Both the position numbers and the translations under genes were made by a program. This document shows positions 54,129 to 63,317 of a stretch of DNA of 64,000 nucleotides, piece after piece (within the stretch, counting starts at the first letter, position 1; each line of letters starts with the position of its first letter). The notes below the pieces were generated by a model. The model had not been told where the DNA came from. It saw nothing but the letters and a program-made list of their open reading frames with translations, and did not search any database. This DNA comes from an uncultured Alphaproteobacteria bacterium (GTDB lineage: Bacteria; Pseudomonadota; Alphaproteobacteria; Rhizobiales; Ancalomicrobiaceae): contig CALBKH010000107.1 of the NCBI GenBank assembly GCA_937892955.1, positions 1 to 64,000 on the forward strand, given 5' to 3'.

Positions 54129-55093
54129 AGAGCGTCTTGCCGATCAGGCTCCGCGCCATCGCCGGAGCACTTCTTCTCTTTCCGGTCGCATCATCGGCGA
54201 ACGCCGGCACCTGCCTGTCGGTCGACCTGATGAACGCCTCGGGCTGGGTCGTGACCTCGCCCTACGGTGTCGATCGCACCGGACATTCCGGCGCCTCGGC
54301 CGGTTATCACCAGGGCCTCGACATGGTGAACGGCGAGGGTGCCGGCACGCCGATCTATTCCGGCTCCGGCGGCACCGTCCGTTATCGCACCTTCACCGGC
54401 GGCGCCGACGCCTCGGGTCTCGTCGCCGAGGTCACCGCGCCCTCGGGCGACACGATGTTCCGCTATCTCCACATGCGCAATCACGCGACGAACGGCGAGA
54501 CGCGCGAGATCGCTGCCGGAACGCAGGTCGGCACGATGGGCTGTGCCGGCATGAAGTCCTGCAGTCCACACCTGCACCTCTATGCGATGCTGCGCGGCTC
54601 GGAACTGGCGGCGAGCGGCTACGCCGGCCGAACGTGGCACGACTTTGCCGGCAAACATGCGGCCCCCATGACCTCGGAGGCGATCCGCTCGGCGGCGCCG
54701 CGTGATTGGTACTACGTCAATCCCGAGACGTTCCTGTCGCGCCGCATTCCGATCGTCCACACCTACCCCGACATGCCGGGTGGCGTGCACACCACCACCC
54801 TCCCCCAATCCTGCACCGCCGATTCCTCCTCCGCCGTCGCCGTCAATCCGCAGAGCGCCGGCGAGACGCGTTCGCGGGAGAGCGCGGTCGCCGGTGATGC
54901 CACGATCGCCGGGACCGAGGACTACGCCTTCAAGTCGGCCGAGCAACCGATCCGCTCGCTCTGGATCAGCCTCGCCAAACAGTCGGCGACGTCTCTCGTC
55001 GCCGGCACCCTCGATCACCAATCGGCGCTGGATGCTTCGCTCGCCGAACTGGTCCTCGTCACCGCCCTCCCCTCTTCGGCCTCCGCCCCATGA
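54125..55093 (+). CDS. M23-family metallopeptidase
   Basis: A 322-aa exported peptidase. The LytM-type zinc motifs are GYHQGLDMVN (His-x3-Asp) and the HLHLY pair near residue 150. The C-terminal 130 residues are a Ser/Ala-rich extension. It cleaves peptide cross-links in murein. Together with the M15-type enzyme, two wall-opening activities flank icmT in this operon. Confidence 0.85.
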   Translation: MKSVLPIRLRAIAGALLLFPVASSANAGTCLSVDLMNASGWVVTSPYGVDRTGHSGASAGYHQGLDMVNGEGAGTPIYSGSGGTVRYRTFTGGADASGLVAEVTAPSGDTMFRYLHMRNHATNGETREIAAGTQVGTMGCAGMKSCSPHLHLYAMLRGSELAASGYAGRTWHDFAGKHAAPMTSEAIRSAAPRDWYYVNPETFLSRRIPIVHTYPDMPGGVHTTTLPQSCTADSSSAVAVNPQSAGETRSRESAVAGDATIAGTEDYAFKSAEQPIRSLWISLAKQSATSLVAGTLDHQSALDASLAELVLVTALPSSASAP

Positions 55094-55839
55094 AACGTGC
55101 CTCCCTTCTCCTCGCCGGAATGCTCGTCTGTCCGTCGTTGCCGGCGATCGCCCAGACCTCGCCGATCACCGCCGTCTGGTACGCCTCGCTCGTCCGGCTG
55201 CTGTCGGGATTGAGGGTCGATGCGTCGCAGGCGACGACCACGGCCGATCAGACGGCGACGGCCGTGAAATCGAGTGCGAGCGCCGCGGCTTCGACCGTCG
55301 CGGCGACCCGTCAGGGGCTCCTCGTCGCCAAGGCCCGGCACGACTATTCCTATGAGACTGGCACCGGCTATGCCGCCTGCACGGTGTCGCTCGGGCTGAC
55401 CGATGAGCGGGATGCCGGCGCCTCCGCCGCCACGGTGATGGCGGCCTTCGGGACCGCCGACCGGTCCTGGCTGCAATCGGGTGGCGACGGCGCCGCCCGT
55501 CTCAGGGCCTCGCTCGATCTCAGGAAGACCCTCTATTGCTCCGAGGCGGAGCGGACGGCCGGTGTCTGTACGGGCACCGGCGGCTATGGCGCCGGCGATG
55601 CCGACGCGAGCCTCTGGCTCTATTCGCGCAACTACGGCGCCGAGGAGATCACGACCGCCGGCGACTTCCTCGACGTGGTCGCGCCGCTGCCGACCATCGA
55701 ACCCGCGGCGTCGACCGCCGTCGACCAGACCCGGCTCGTCGAGAACCGCCGTGGTGGCGCCCTTCTGAGCGGTGCCCGCGCTGCCCTGATGACGGTGATC
55801 GCCGCCGGCACCGCCGGTGACGAGAGGGAGACCCACTGA
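55090..55839 (+). CDS. Secreted T4SS-associated protein, tandem paralogue 1
   Basis: A 249-aa exported protein. After the signal peptide an Ala/Ser/Thr-rich helical stretch leads to HDYSYETGTGYAAC. The same plan recurs in the next two genes. It overlaps its neighbours by one to four bases. IncI traW-like secreted proteins occupy this place, but the relationship cannot be shown by eye. Confidence 0.65.
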   Translation: MKRASLLLAGMLVCPSLPAIAQTSPITAVWYASLVRLLSGLRVDASQATTTADQTATAVKSSASAAASTVAATRQGLLVAKARHDYSYETGTGYAACTVSLGLTDERDAGASAATVMAAFGTADRSWLQSGGDGAARLRASLDLRKTLYCSEAERTAGVCTGTGGYGAGDADASLWLYSRNYGAEEITTAGDFLDVVAPLPTIEPAASTAVDQTRLVENRRGGALLSGARAALMTVIAAGTAGDERETH

Positions 55840-56828
55840 TGCTTCGCCGCGTTTCCGCCGTCGCCTTCGTGACCCTACTCGCTGGTACGACTTCCACCCT
55901 CGCTCAGTCCTGCGCCGGTGTCGAAGCCCGCGTCAACGTCCGCACCGGGCAATTGCAGGCCGCGGTCGAAGGCGTCATCGACACGACCGAGAGCGCGCTG
56001 ATCGCCCAGGAACTCCTGCAACGCAACCAGCTCCTCTCTGCCTTCAAGGTGATCACCGCCCAGTCGGCGACGGCGAGCGATCAGGTCACGACCGCCCACA
56101 AACAGGCGGCGAGTGCCACCGCTTCGACCGCCGTCACCCAGGCGAACAATCTCGCCGTCGCCGCGGCGTCCCACCGCTACCAGTCGGTCGGCTACGATCC
56201 CTGCGGTTCGAATGCCAAGGCGGTGACCCTCTATCAGGCGATCGCCGCGGCGCCTGCCGCCCGCAAGACGATTGCGGCGAGCGTCGTCTCGCAGCCCGGA
56301 AAATACGGCGATCCCGCGTCCTGGACGGCTGCCGTTCGTTCGGGAACCGTCACCGATGGGACGTCGCTCTTCACGGGCGACACGGCGGCCGCCGCCGCCT
56401 TCATCAATGCCGTCGTCGGTCCCCCGGAGAAGCAGGACCCTACCCGACCGAGCGGAACCGCGAGAGGCGACGCCGATCGTCTCGGCAAGGCCGAGCGCGA
56501 CGCGATGAAGTCGGTCGGCACGGTCGTGCTCTCCGACATCGCCGCCGACAACGCCACCGGTGGACCCGTCGAGCAGGCGAAGGCGCTCGGCAAACATTGG
56601 GTCGGCGACGACGGAGGCGAGACCTGGGCCGCCTCGATCGCCGGCGATCACCAGCGCGGCATCCTCCAGGACGCCGTCCGGATGGAAGCCGCCAACCTCT
56701 CGCTCCTCGCCCTGCAGGTGAAGAAAGGGGCCCGGACCGAGACGGCTGCGGCGACCCTTCTTCTCGCAATGATCAACGCCAAGGTCGGTGCTCGCCTGCC
56801 CTCGCCTGAAGCCGGAGGCCCGAAGTGA
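55839..56828 (+). CDS. Secreted T4SS-associated protein, tandem paralogue 2
   Basis: A 329-aa exported protein with signal FVTLLAGTTSTLAQ, an Ala/Thr-rich helical region and SHRYQSVGYDPC where paralogue 1 has its YSYETGTGYAAC block. The C-terminal half is unrelated to known motifs. Overlaps paralogue 3 by four bases. May form part of a pilus or mating-pair contact. Confidence 0.65.
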   Translation: MLRRVSAVAFVTLLAGTTSTLAQSCAGVEARVNVRTGQLQAAVEGVIDTTESALIAQELLQRNQLLSAFKVITAQSATASDQVTTAHKQAASATASTAVTQANNLAVAAASHRYQSVGYDPCGSNAKAVTLYQAIAAAPAARKTIAASVVSQPGKYGDPASWTAAVRSGTVTDGTSLFTGDTAAAAAFINAVVGPPEKQDPTRPSGTARGDADRLGKAERDAMKSVGTVVLSDIAADNATGGPVEQAKALGKHWVGDDGGETWAASIAGDHQRGILQDAVRMEAANLSLLALQVKKGARTETAAATLLLAMINAKVGARLPSPEAGGPK

Positions 56829-57838
56829 CGAACTCTCCCCCGATGCCCCGTCTTCTGCAGGTGGGAGCTTTCGCCTTCGCGATCATCGCCGTGCCGTTGC
56901 CGGCGCATGCCTGGTGGTGTGGCGTCAACGACGCCATCTGGCGCGCCGGTCATCAGGCCGCCGAGACCGCGCTCGAGGCGCGCGTCACCCTGATGGGGAC
57001 GGATCTGTCGGCTCAGCGCGCCATTACCCTCGAGATGCTGCTCTCGGCCGCCAAGGTGAACACCGCCCAGGGCGCGACCAACGGCGGCCGCGAGGCGACC
57101 ATGGTGAAGTCGTCGCAGGAGGCGCTCGCCACCACTCTCGGCGAGCAGACGCGCCGCGAGGCGATCGTCGATGCTCGGGAGCAATATTCCTTCGAGACCG
57201 GCCAGGGCGTGAACACCTGTTCGTCGGTCAATCTCACGGCGACGGTCACCCAGTCGCTCTCCACCATCGGCGAGACCGGCCGCAAGCTCTATACCGACGT
57301 CGACGTCTCGCCCGGCAAGGCGACCTCGGTCGCTTCGGCGACGGCGACGAGGTTGGCGACGACTTCCCTCACCGATGCCGAGCCGCTGTTCGATCCCTCC
57401 GCCTCCGACGACGCCCGCAAGGCCGTCATCCAGCATCTCGCGGGCCTTCCCCTCCCCCTTCCGGACGCCTCGATGCCGCAGGCCTCGGCCGACCTCATGC
57501 TGATGCGCGCGCGTCGCGTCGAGGCCCTGCGCTCCCCTGCCCTCGTCTCGCTCAATGCCGTCCGGGCGATGTCGTCGTCCGCCGCCCACGAGACCGGCAC
57601 CACCGATGTCGGCGCCTTCGTCGCCCTCGACCAGCTCATCGCGCAATATGGCGGCGGCGACGGCTTCGAGGCCTGGTCGGCGGGTTTGGCCGGTCAATCC
57701 GAACACGGTCTTCTCGTCGAACTGGCTCGGCTCCGTTCGATCTCCCTGACGTTGCGGCAGACGCAGACCGAGCAGCAGGCTCGCCTCGCCGCCCTCTTCG
57801 CGACCATGGTCGCCGTTCAGGCCGGAGGCGATCTCTGA
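56825..57838 (+). CDS. Secreted T4SS-associated protein, tandem paralogue 3
   Basis: A 337-aa exported protein. The helical region contains LLSAAKVNTAQGATNGGRE, close in style to LLSAFKVITAQSATASDQ of paralogue 2, and is followed by EQYSFETGQGVNTC. Its TGA shares one base with the dotA ATG (TGATG). Function is unknown; the tight coupling to dotA points to the secretion machine. Confidence 0.65.
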   Translation: MTNSPPMPRLLQVGAFAFAIIAVPLPAHAWWCGVNDAIWRAGHQAAETALEARVTLMGTDLSAQRAITLEMLLSAAKVNTAQGATNGGREATMVKSSQEALATTLGEQTRREAIVDAREQYSFETGQGVNTCSSVNLTATVTQSLSTIGETGRKLYTDVDVSPGKATSVASATATRLATTSLTDAEPLFDPSASDDARKAVIQHLAGLPLPLPDASMPQASADLMLMRARRVEALRSPALVSLNAVRAMSSSAAHETGTTDVGAFVALDQLIAQYGGGDGFEAWSAGLAGQSEHGLLVELARLRSISLTLRQTQTEQQARLAALFATMVAVQAGGDL

Positions 57839-60090
57839 TGGACCGTCTCCGCCGTCTCGGCATCCTTTTCGTCCTCGCCGCCCTCCCCTCCCCCGCAGCG
57901 GCTCAGACGACCTCGAAACAGATCTTTACCCCGACCACCGACGATCTGGCGCTCGCCAATCTGAAGAAGCTGCTCGGCTGCACCGTCGATGCGCTCTGGA
58001 ACTCGACGACCTGCAGTGAGACGCGGCCGCTGACGACGGCGCTGGCGTATTTCAACGTCGCTTGCCTGATCGTCGCGACGCTGGTCGCCTGCTACCTGCT
58101 CTATTCGATGGTCGCCGACACCGCCAACGACGGCCAGATCTTCGGCCGGTCGATCGAGACCCGCTACACGCTTCTCCGCGTCGGGCTCGGTGCCATCCTC
58201 GCCCTCCCCGTCTCGAGCGGCCTCTCGGTCGTCCAACTCCTCGTCATCCAGGTGGCGCTCTGGGGATCGGGTGGTGGCGACACGCTCTGGGCCAAGGTCG
58301 CTCCGACCATGCTCGCCGGTATGTATGGTTCGTCCGCTTCCGCCGCCCCCACCGGGACCTACGGCACCGACTATGCGCTGCGCGGCAAGATCGCCAAGGC
58401 TCTGCGCGCCCGCACCCTCGGCTACGTCTGCGCCAAACTGATGGACGACTACGCCAATCGTCTCTCCGGGGTGACCGGCACGGTCTCGGCGACCGGCCCG
58501 ACGACGACCACCGGCGATTCCGTCTTCGCCACCGACACCATGACCGTCTACGGCTTCTCGTCCACGTCCTATTGGGGCATCGCCGAGCCCTGCGGCGTCG
58601 TTCAGTACCGCAACCTCGACATCGCCACGGTCGATGCCGATTCCTCCGGCGTGTCGGATCGGCTGATCGCCGCCGTGTCGCAGGCCGAGAACGCCGCCGT
58701 TCAGAATGCCATGTCGACGATCGATTCCACGGCTGCGGCCAACGCCGAGCGCATCGTCAATTCCGCGCGCGACGGCACCGCCATCCGCGAGAGCGTCAAG
58801 ACGGCGGTCGAAAGCGCCACGGCGACCGTCTCGTCGGCGCTCGCCTCGGCTCTCCAGAGCAATGCCGCCGAGGTGCAGGCGGCCGAACGGGAATATCTCT
58901 CCAACGCCACCGACAACGGTTGGCTCGGCGCCATCCTCTGGCAACGGTCGATGGTCGCGACCTACGCCAAGCTCTCGACCATGACGGAGGCGGTCAACTT
59001 CGAGTACCGCGACCCGCCCGATCCCTCGACCAGCATCTCCTTCTTCAGTCGCTGGGGATCGGCCTACCAGGCCCTCGTCGACAAGATGCAGGACGTCTAC
59101 CCCTACGCCCGCAGCTTCGACGCCTATTACGACAGCTTCGCGCAAGCCGCGCCGGTGCCGGTCGCCTCCGACGCGGCCGCCGCCGATCAGTCCTCGTCCT
59201 GGTCGGTCGCCGGCTGGGTCGCCTCCGCCTATCAGACGATCCTGCGGCAGCTCGCGACTGCGGAATCGAGCACATGGAAGGACCCGGTCGTCGAGATCCA
59301 GGCGACGGGCCATGTCTTCGCCAAGACGGCCGCCGGGTTCGGTCTCGCCAGTGCCGCGGGCAAGCTCGTCGAAACCGTGACGGGCGGTGTCGGCAGCGTC
59401 GTCGCCGGCGGCCTCTCCGCCCTCTCCTGGGCAGCCATGTGGTGCTTCATCGTTCCCGGCTTCCTGCTGTCGGGGGTCGGCCCCTTCCTGTTCGTGATCC
59501 AGTTTCTGTTCGCCGTGCTCAACTGGTTCCTGGTCATCGCCGAGGCCATGGTCGCCGTCCCCCTCTGGCTTCTCGACAAGTTCGCGCCGACGCGCTCGCC
59601 GGGTCTCTTCGCCGGGAACATGACCGGCTACATGTTCCTGCTCGGCATCCTGATCCGGCCGTTCCTGATCGTGATCGGCCTCCTCGTCTCGCTGCTCGTG
59701 CTCCGCGTCGGGCTCGACATCGCCAACCTGTTCTTCCGCGGGGCGCTGGCGGCGCTCTCGCCAGACGGCCCCGGCACCATCATCGTCGGGCTCGGCGGTC
59801 TCGTCGTCTACTCGGGGCTCCTCTTCACGCTCCTCACCTTCAGTTCGGCCTTCATCGGCCAGGTGCCGGAACTCGTCATGAGTTGGGTCGACACGCATCT
59901 CGTCCACCGACGTGACGGCGCGGCTCACGTCGCGTCCGGGTTCGGTGGTTGGCTGCCGACGCGGACGGCAGCCGTGACGGGCGCGACTGGGAGAGCAATC
60001 GAGGGGGCCGGATCCGAGATGTCGAAGCGGCGGCAGTTGCTGTCGCGGCAGAGAGGTGAGCGGCCTCCGCGGCAGGGAGGCAAACCATGA
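57838..60090 (+). CDS. dotA: Polytopic secretion protein DotA (TraY)
   Basis: A 750-aa inner-membrane protein with a cleavable signal (LGILFVLAALPSPAAAQ) and about eight further helices: two groups near residues 65-145 and five near residues 520-680. A large periplasmic region lies between. The size equals plasmid TraY rather than the longer Legionella DotA. It ends the plus operon. DotA/TraY is required for channel formation. Confidence 0.88.
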   Translation: MDRLRRLGILFVLAALPSPAAAQTTSKQIFTPTTDDLALANLKKLLGCTVDALWNSTTCSETRPLTTALAYFNVACLIVATLVACYLLYSMVADTANDGQIFGRSIETRYTLLRVGLGAILALPVSSGLSVVQLLVIQVALWGSGGGDTLWAKVAPTMLAGMYGSSASAAPTGTYGTDYALRGKIAKALRARTLGYVCAKLMDDYANRLSGVTGTVSATGPTTTTGDSVFATDTMTVYGFSSTSYWGIAEPCGVVQYRNLDIATVDADSSGVSDRLIAAVSQAENAAVQNAMSTIDSTAAANAERIVNSARDGTAIRESVKTAVESATATVSSALASALQSNAAEVQAAEREYLSNATDNGWLGAILWQRSMVATYAKLSTMTEAVNFEYRDPPDPSTSISFFSRWGSAYQALVDKMQDVYPYARSFDAYYDSFAQAAPVPVASDAAAADQSSSWSVAGWVASAYQTILRQLATAESSTWKDPVVEIQATGHVFAKTAAGFGLASAAGKLVETVTGGVGSVVAGGLSALSWAAMWCFIVPGFLLSGVGPFLFVIQFLFAVLNWFLVIAEAMVAVPLWLLDKFAPTRSPGLFAGNMTGYMFLLGILIRPFLIVIGLLVSLLVLRVGLDIANLFFRGALAALSPDGPGTIIVGLGGLVVYSGLLFTLLTFSSAFIGQVPELVMSWVDTHLVHRRDGAAHVASGFGGWLPTRTAAVTGATGRAIEGAGSEMSKRRQLLSRQRGERPPRQGGKP

Positions 60091-60104
60091 CCGTCGGCGA
60101 TCGC

Positions 60105-60518
60105 TCAGTCGTCCTGCTCGTCGGCGAGGCCTTCCACCAGTCGGAGGATCAGCGCTCGCTTGGCCGAGCTGGCGATGCGGTTGAAGGCTCGGTTGAGCTC
60201 CCACCCTTCACGGGTCTCGAGGAAGCGCCGAAGGGCTGCCTCCTCGTCATCGATTGCCGGGTCGAGGATGACGTATGCCTCCTCGTCGACGTCTGCGCAG
60301 AGCCATGCGATCGGGATCTCCAGCGCCCGGGCGAGGTTGATCAGTTTGCGCGCCGAGACCCGTGTTGTCGCGCGCTCGTAAAACGAGATGGCCCGCTCGG
60401 TATCGCCCGTGAGCGCCGCAAGGCCCCTCTGCGTGAGCCGGCGTGCTTGGCGATGGTGCCGGAGGCGGGCCGCGACGGCGCGGTCGGCGTCTGTGATGCG
60501 GTGCGGGGTGTCGGGCAT
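60105..60518 (-). CDS. XRE-family transcriptional regulator
   Basis: A 137-aa protein from ATG 60518. The Cro/CI helix-turn-helix is RRLTQRGLAALTGDTERAISFYERATTRVSARKLINLARAL in order; the C-terminal part is acidic and helical. Upstream in-frame codons to 60668 look non-coding. It lies tail-to-tail with dotA and divergent from repA, so it could regulate either the transfer operon or replication. Confidence 0.8.
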   Translation of the reverse strand: MPDTPHRITDADRAVAARLRHHRQARRLTQRGLAALTGDTERAISFYERATTRVSARKLINLARALEIPIAWLCADVDEEAYVILDPAIDDEEAALRRFLETREGWELNRAFNRIASSAKRALILRLVEGLADEQDD

Positions 60519-60716
60519 GGGGCCGGGGGCTCGCGGCGGCGATGGTTCGAGACGAAGGTATCTGTGGGTGAAAGAGCGCTCTGGGCAAGGGATAGCAGTT
60601 TTGGTGGGCAATTGGGTGGGTGCGACAGTTCGACGGACCGTTCGGTTCGTGCGGAAGGCAATCCACATCTGGTGTTGTACGCGCGGGCCGTTAAGATTTT
60701 GTTTACCCTAATTTTC

Positions 60717-60745
60717 TTGCCAGAGGTCAAGAATCGGCATCTAAG
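60717..60745 (+). promoter_or_regulatory. Possible repA promoter
   Basis: TTGCCA and TCTAAG with 17-bp spacing lie about 75-100 bp before the repA ATG. A perfect TTGACA at 60783 has no -10 at the right distance. The 300-bp region shows no other signal. Confidence 0.3.
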
Positions 60746-60818
60746 TGCGATTAGATCTGCCGTTGGCGGTCGAAATCGCATTTTGACAAACTTGTTGAAC
60801 CTGGGCGTGGTGGGAAAC

Positions 60819-62009
60819 ATGGCAATCGACGCCGTCGATCGGCTCATCATCGAACAAGCGGAAGAGCTGTCCGAACGGCTCAAACGACATCGCGTCGAGA
60901 TGTTTCCCCCGACGGCTCAGAAGGGCCTACGGGAGTTCCAACTCGGCGAAGCCGCCAAGTTTCTCGGCGTGACCAGCGGCTACCTTCGTAATCTCTCGCT
61001 CGAAGGCAAGGGACCTCAGCCGCAGGTCACTCCCTCCGGGCGCCGTTCCTACACGGCGGCGCAGATCGAAGAAATGCGCCGGTTTCTCGAACAGAACGCA
61101 CGGACTGGGACGCGCTACGTGCCTCATCGGCGGGCTGGAGAGCATCTTCAGATCATTGCCGTCGTCAATTTCAAAGGTGGGTCGGGAAAGACGACGACAG
61201 CGGCGCACCTTTCTCAGCATTTGGCGCTGACTGGTCACCGTGTCCTGGCAGTCGATCTCGATCCGCAGGCTTCGCTGTCGGCGATCCATGGTGTCCAACC
61301 CGAGTTCGACGTCGGTGAAAACGAAACGCTCTTCGGTGCCATTCGATACGACGACGAGCGGCGGCCTCTGCAGGAGATCATTCGGAAGACGAATTTCCCG
61401 AACCTGGATCTCGTGCCTGGAAATCTCGAGCTGATGGAGTTCGAGCACGATACGCCCAGGGTGCTCGCGCAAGGGCGGTCCGAAGAATATGGCCGGATTT
61501 TTTTCGCCCGACTGGATGATGCGTTGGTGTCGGTGGCCGATCAGTACGATGTGGTCGTCATCGATTGTCCGCCGCAGCTCGGGTTCCTGACGATGAGCGC
61601 GATTTGCGGGGCAACCGCGGTCCTCATCACGGTGCATCCGCAGATGCTCGACGTGATGTCGATGTGCCAGTTTCTGCAGATGATGGGGGAGGTGCTGAGC
61701 ACTCTGAAAGAGGCCGGCGGGAACATGAATCTCGATTGGCTCCGTTACTTGATCACTCGCTATGACCCTCAGGATGGGCCTCAAACTCAGATGGTCGCCT
61801 TCATGCGATCTCTGTTCAAAAACCTCGTCCTGACCAATCCGATGGTCCGCAGCGTAGCGATCTCCGACGCCGCGATGACGAACCAGACACTCTACGAGGT
61901 CGATCGGAGCTCCTTCACCCGTAGCACCTACGATCGAGCGATGGAGGCGATGGAGGCGGTCAACGGCGAGATCGTCGATCTCATTCATGCGGCTTGGGGG
62001 CGAGGATGA
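60819..62009 (+). CDS. repA: Plasmid partition ATPase RepA (ParA family)
   Basis: A 396-aa Walker-type partition ATPase that also represses repABC. An N-terminal HTH segment (KGLREFQLGEAAKFLGVTSGYLRNL, in order) precedes the ParA domain with deviant Walker A KGGSGKTT (119-126), Asp in LAVDLDPQ, and Walker B VVIDCPPQ. ATG 60819 is used because the frame upstream is open by chance only. It starts the repABC operon. Confidence 0.95.
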   Translation: MAIDAVDRLIIEQAEELSERLKRHRVEMFPPTAQKGLREFQLGEAAKFLGVTSGYLRNLSLEGKGPQPQVTPSGRRSYTAAQIEEMRRFLEQNARTGTRYVPHRRAGEHLQIIAVVNFKGGSGKTTTAAHLSQHLALTGHRVLAVDLDPQASLSAIHGVQPEFDVGENETLFGAIRYDDERRPLQEIIRKTNFPNLDLVPGNLELMEFEHDTPRVLAQGRSEEYGRIFFARLDDALVSVADQYDVVVIDCPPQLGFLTMSAICGATAVLITVHPQMLDVMSMCQFLQMMGEVLSTLKEAGGNMNLDWLRYLITRYDPQDGPQTQMVAFMRSLFKNLVLTNPMVRSVAISDAAMTNQTLYEVDRSSFTRSTYDRAMEAMEAVNGEIVDLIHAAWGRG

Positions 62010-62022
62010 GCGATCGGGCACG

Positions 62023-62038
62023 GTTTACCGCAGTAAAC
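62023..62038. promoter_or_regulatory. parS: parS site 1 (RepB-binding)
   Basis: GTTTACCGCAGTAAAC fits the repABC parS consensus GTTNNCNGCNGNNAAC at every fixed base. It lies 13 bp past the repA stop, a usual position. Confidence 0.85.
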
Positions 62039-62075
62039 TCCGTGACGCGAAGGGTCTCATCCAGACGGGTGGGGC

Positions 62076-62101
62076 CGAGAGTTTACCGCGGTAAACTCTC
62101 G
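62076..62101. promoter_or_regulatory. parS: parS site 2, in a 26-bp perfect palindrome
   Basis: GTTTACCGCGGTAAAC (62081-62096) is a perfect parS, extended by five further matched bases on each side. It lies 43 bp from site 1 and 25 bp before repB. Confidence 0.87.
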
Positions 62102-62125
62102 ATGTGGACGTGGGAGGGGTGAGCC

Positions 62126-63160
62126 TTGGCACGCAAGAATATCTTGGCGGGGGTCATGGGCGACGCGAAGAAGGCGCTTTTGACCGACGAAGCGAGCGGT
62201 GTCGAGTCCCCCTCGCCTGCCGAAGGACACCTCCGCCACAAGGGAGCGCTCGGAGCCGTCACGCGAACGATCGATGCGTTGGCAGCAAAGGCCGCCGCCG
62301 CCAGCGAGATTGAGAAGAGGCTCGTCGAAGGGGAAGTGATCGTCGAACTCGATCCTTCGATCGTCGAGGCATCGTTCATTTCCGATCGCGTCCGTCAGGA
62401 CGACGATGAGTTCTACGCCTTGTTGGAAGCAATCCGCACGCGTGGGCAAGACTCTCCGATTCTCGTCAGGCCTCACCCCGAGAAGGCGGGGATGTATCAA
62501 ATCGCCTTTGGACACCGCCGCCTTCGCGTAGCCGCTCAGCTCGGACGCCCGGTGCGCGCGGTCGTCAAGGTGCTGAGTGATCGCGATCATGTCGTCGCCC
62601 AAGGACAGGAAAATGCGGCTCGGGCCGATCTGTCCTTCATCGAACGAGCGTTGTTTGCGCGGAGCATGGAGGTGCGAGGCTTCGATAGAGAAACGATCAT
62701 GGCGGCACTCAATGCCGACAAGACGACCGTTTCGAAGATGTTGTCCCTCAGTGCGCGAATTCCCCCGACCGTCCTCGATACATTGAGAAACGCGCACGGT
62801 GTCGGCCGAGATCGGTGGCACGAGTTGGCCGCGCGGATGGATGATCTCTCGTTTCGGTCGGCGGCCGAGCAGTTGGTCAACGAAGACCGGTACGTGTCCG
62901 CGGATGGGGACGGGCGGTTTCAGCTGCTGGAGAAGTCGGCGGCTCCGGTCGCGACCAAAGCCGCGTCGACGGCGCCGGTTGTTCGCAACTGGCATCCGAA
63001 TGGAGGTCCCAAAGCGAAAATTCGCACAGATTCGAGAGGATTCTCGTTGACGCTCCGGGCCGACAACGCCCGAGCCTTCGGCGATTTTCTCGAGCAGAAT
63101 CTCGAACGCCTGTATCAGGAGTTCGAGAGCGCAAGCCACCTCAATTCCAACGGAGATTAA
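62126..63160 (+). CDS. repB: Plasmid partition protein RepB (ParB family)
   Basis: A 344-aa ParB-type protein that binds parS and partners RepA. It starts at TTG 62126 with GGAGGGG upstream. The ParB nuclease-fold segment has PILVRPHPEKAGMYQIAFGHRRLRV in order, then the HTH ALNADKTTVSKMLSLS, and a C-terminal dimerisation helix. The segment VVAQGQENAARADLSFIERA is characteristic. Confidence 0.95.
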   Translation: MARKNILAGVMGDAKKALLTDEASGVESPSPAEGHLRHKGALGAVTRTIDALAAKAAAASEIEKRLVEGEVIVELDPSIVEASFISDRVRQDDDEFYALLEAIRTRGQDSPILVRPHPEKAGMYQIAFGHRRLRVAAQLGRPVRAVVKVLSDRDHVVAQGQENAARADLSFIERALFARSMEVRGFDRETIMAALNADKTTVSKMLSLSARIPPTVLDTLRNAHGVGRDRWHELAARMDDLSFRSAAEQLVNEDRYVSADGDGRFQLLEKSAAPVATKAASTAPVVRNWHPNGGPKAKIRTDSRGFSLTLRADNARAFGDFLEQNLERLYQEFESASHLNSNGD

Positions 63161-63165
63161 CAGGC

Positions 63166-63223
63166 AAAAGAAAAAGGCCACCGAAACGTCGCCGTCGCGG
63201 AAGCCTCTCTCAAAGTCCTAGCA
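63166..63223 (-). ncRNA. Predicted counter-transcribed RNA (incA/ctRNA) of repABC
   Basis: On the minus strand a promoter TTGACG (63253-63258), 17 bp, GATTCT (63230-63235) leads to a 9-bp stem with one mismatch (63198-63206 with 63175-63183) and a U-rich run. This gives an RNA of about 58 nt, the size and place of the antisense RNA that limits repC translation in repABC replicons. Confidence 0.7.
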
Positions 63224-63317
63224 AGCTTGAGAATCGCACCTCCGCGAATCACCGTCAAGCGTTTTTCGCGCCGTTTCGGCGAGCAGGTTTTCTTTGCCCG
63301 AACGAAGGCAAAGACCC

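Noticed and set aside
57817..60204. Long minus-strand frame opposite dotA
   Set aside because: Shadow frame of dotA with low-complexity His/Arg/Gly content and no motif.
60783..60788. TTGACA as the repA -35 box
   Set aside because: No -10 hexamer lies 16-18 bp downstream and the start codon is too close.
60087..60818. N-terminal extension of repA from an ATG at 60087
   Set aside because: The extra 244 residues are antisense to the XRE gene and unlike any RepA; the ATG at 60819 gives the normal RepA length.
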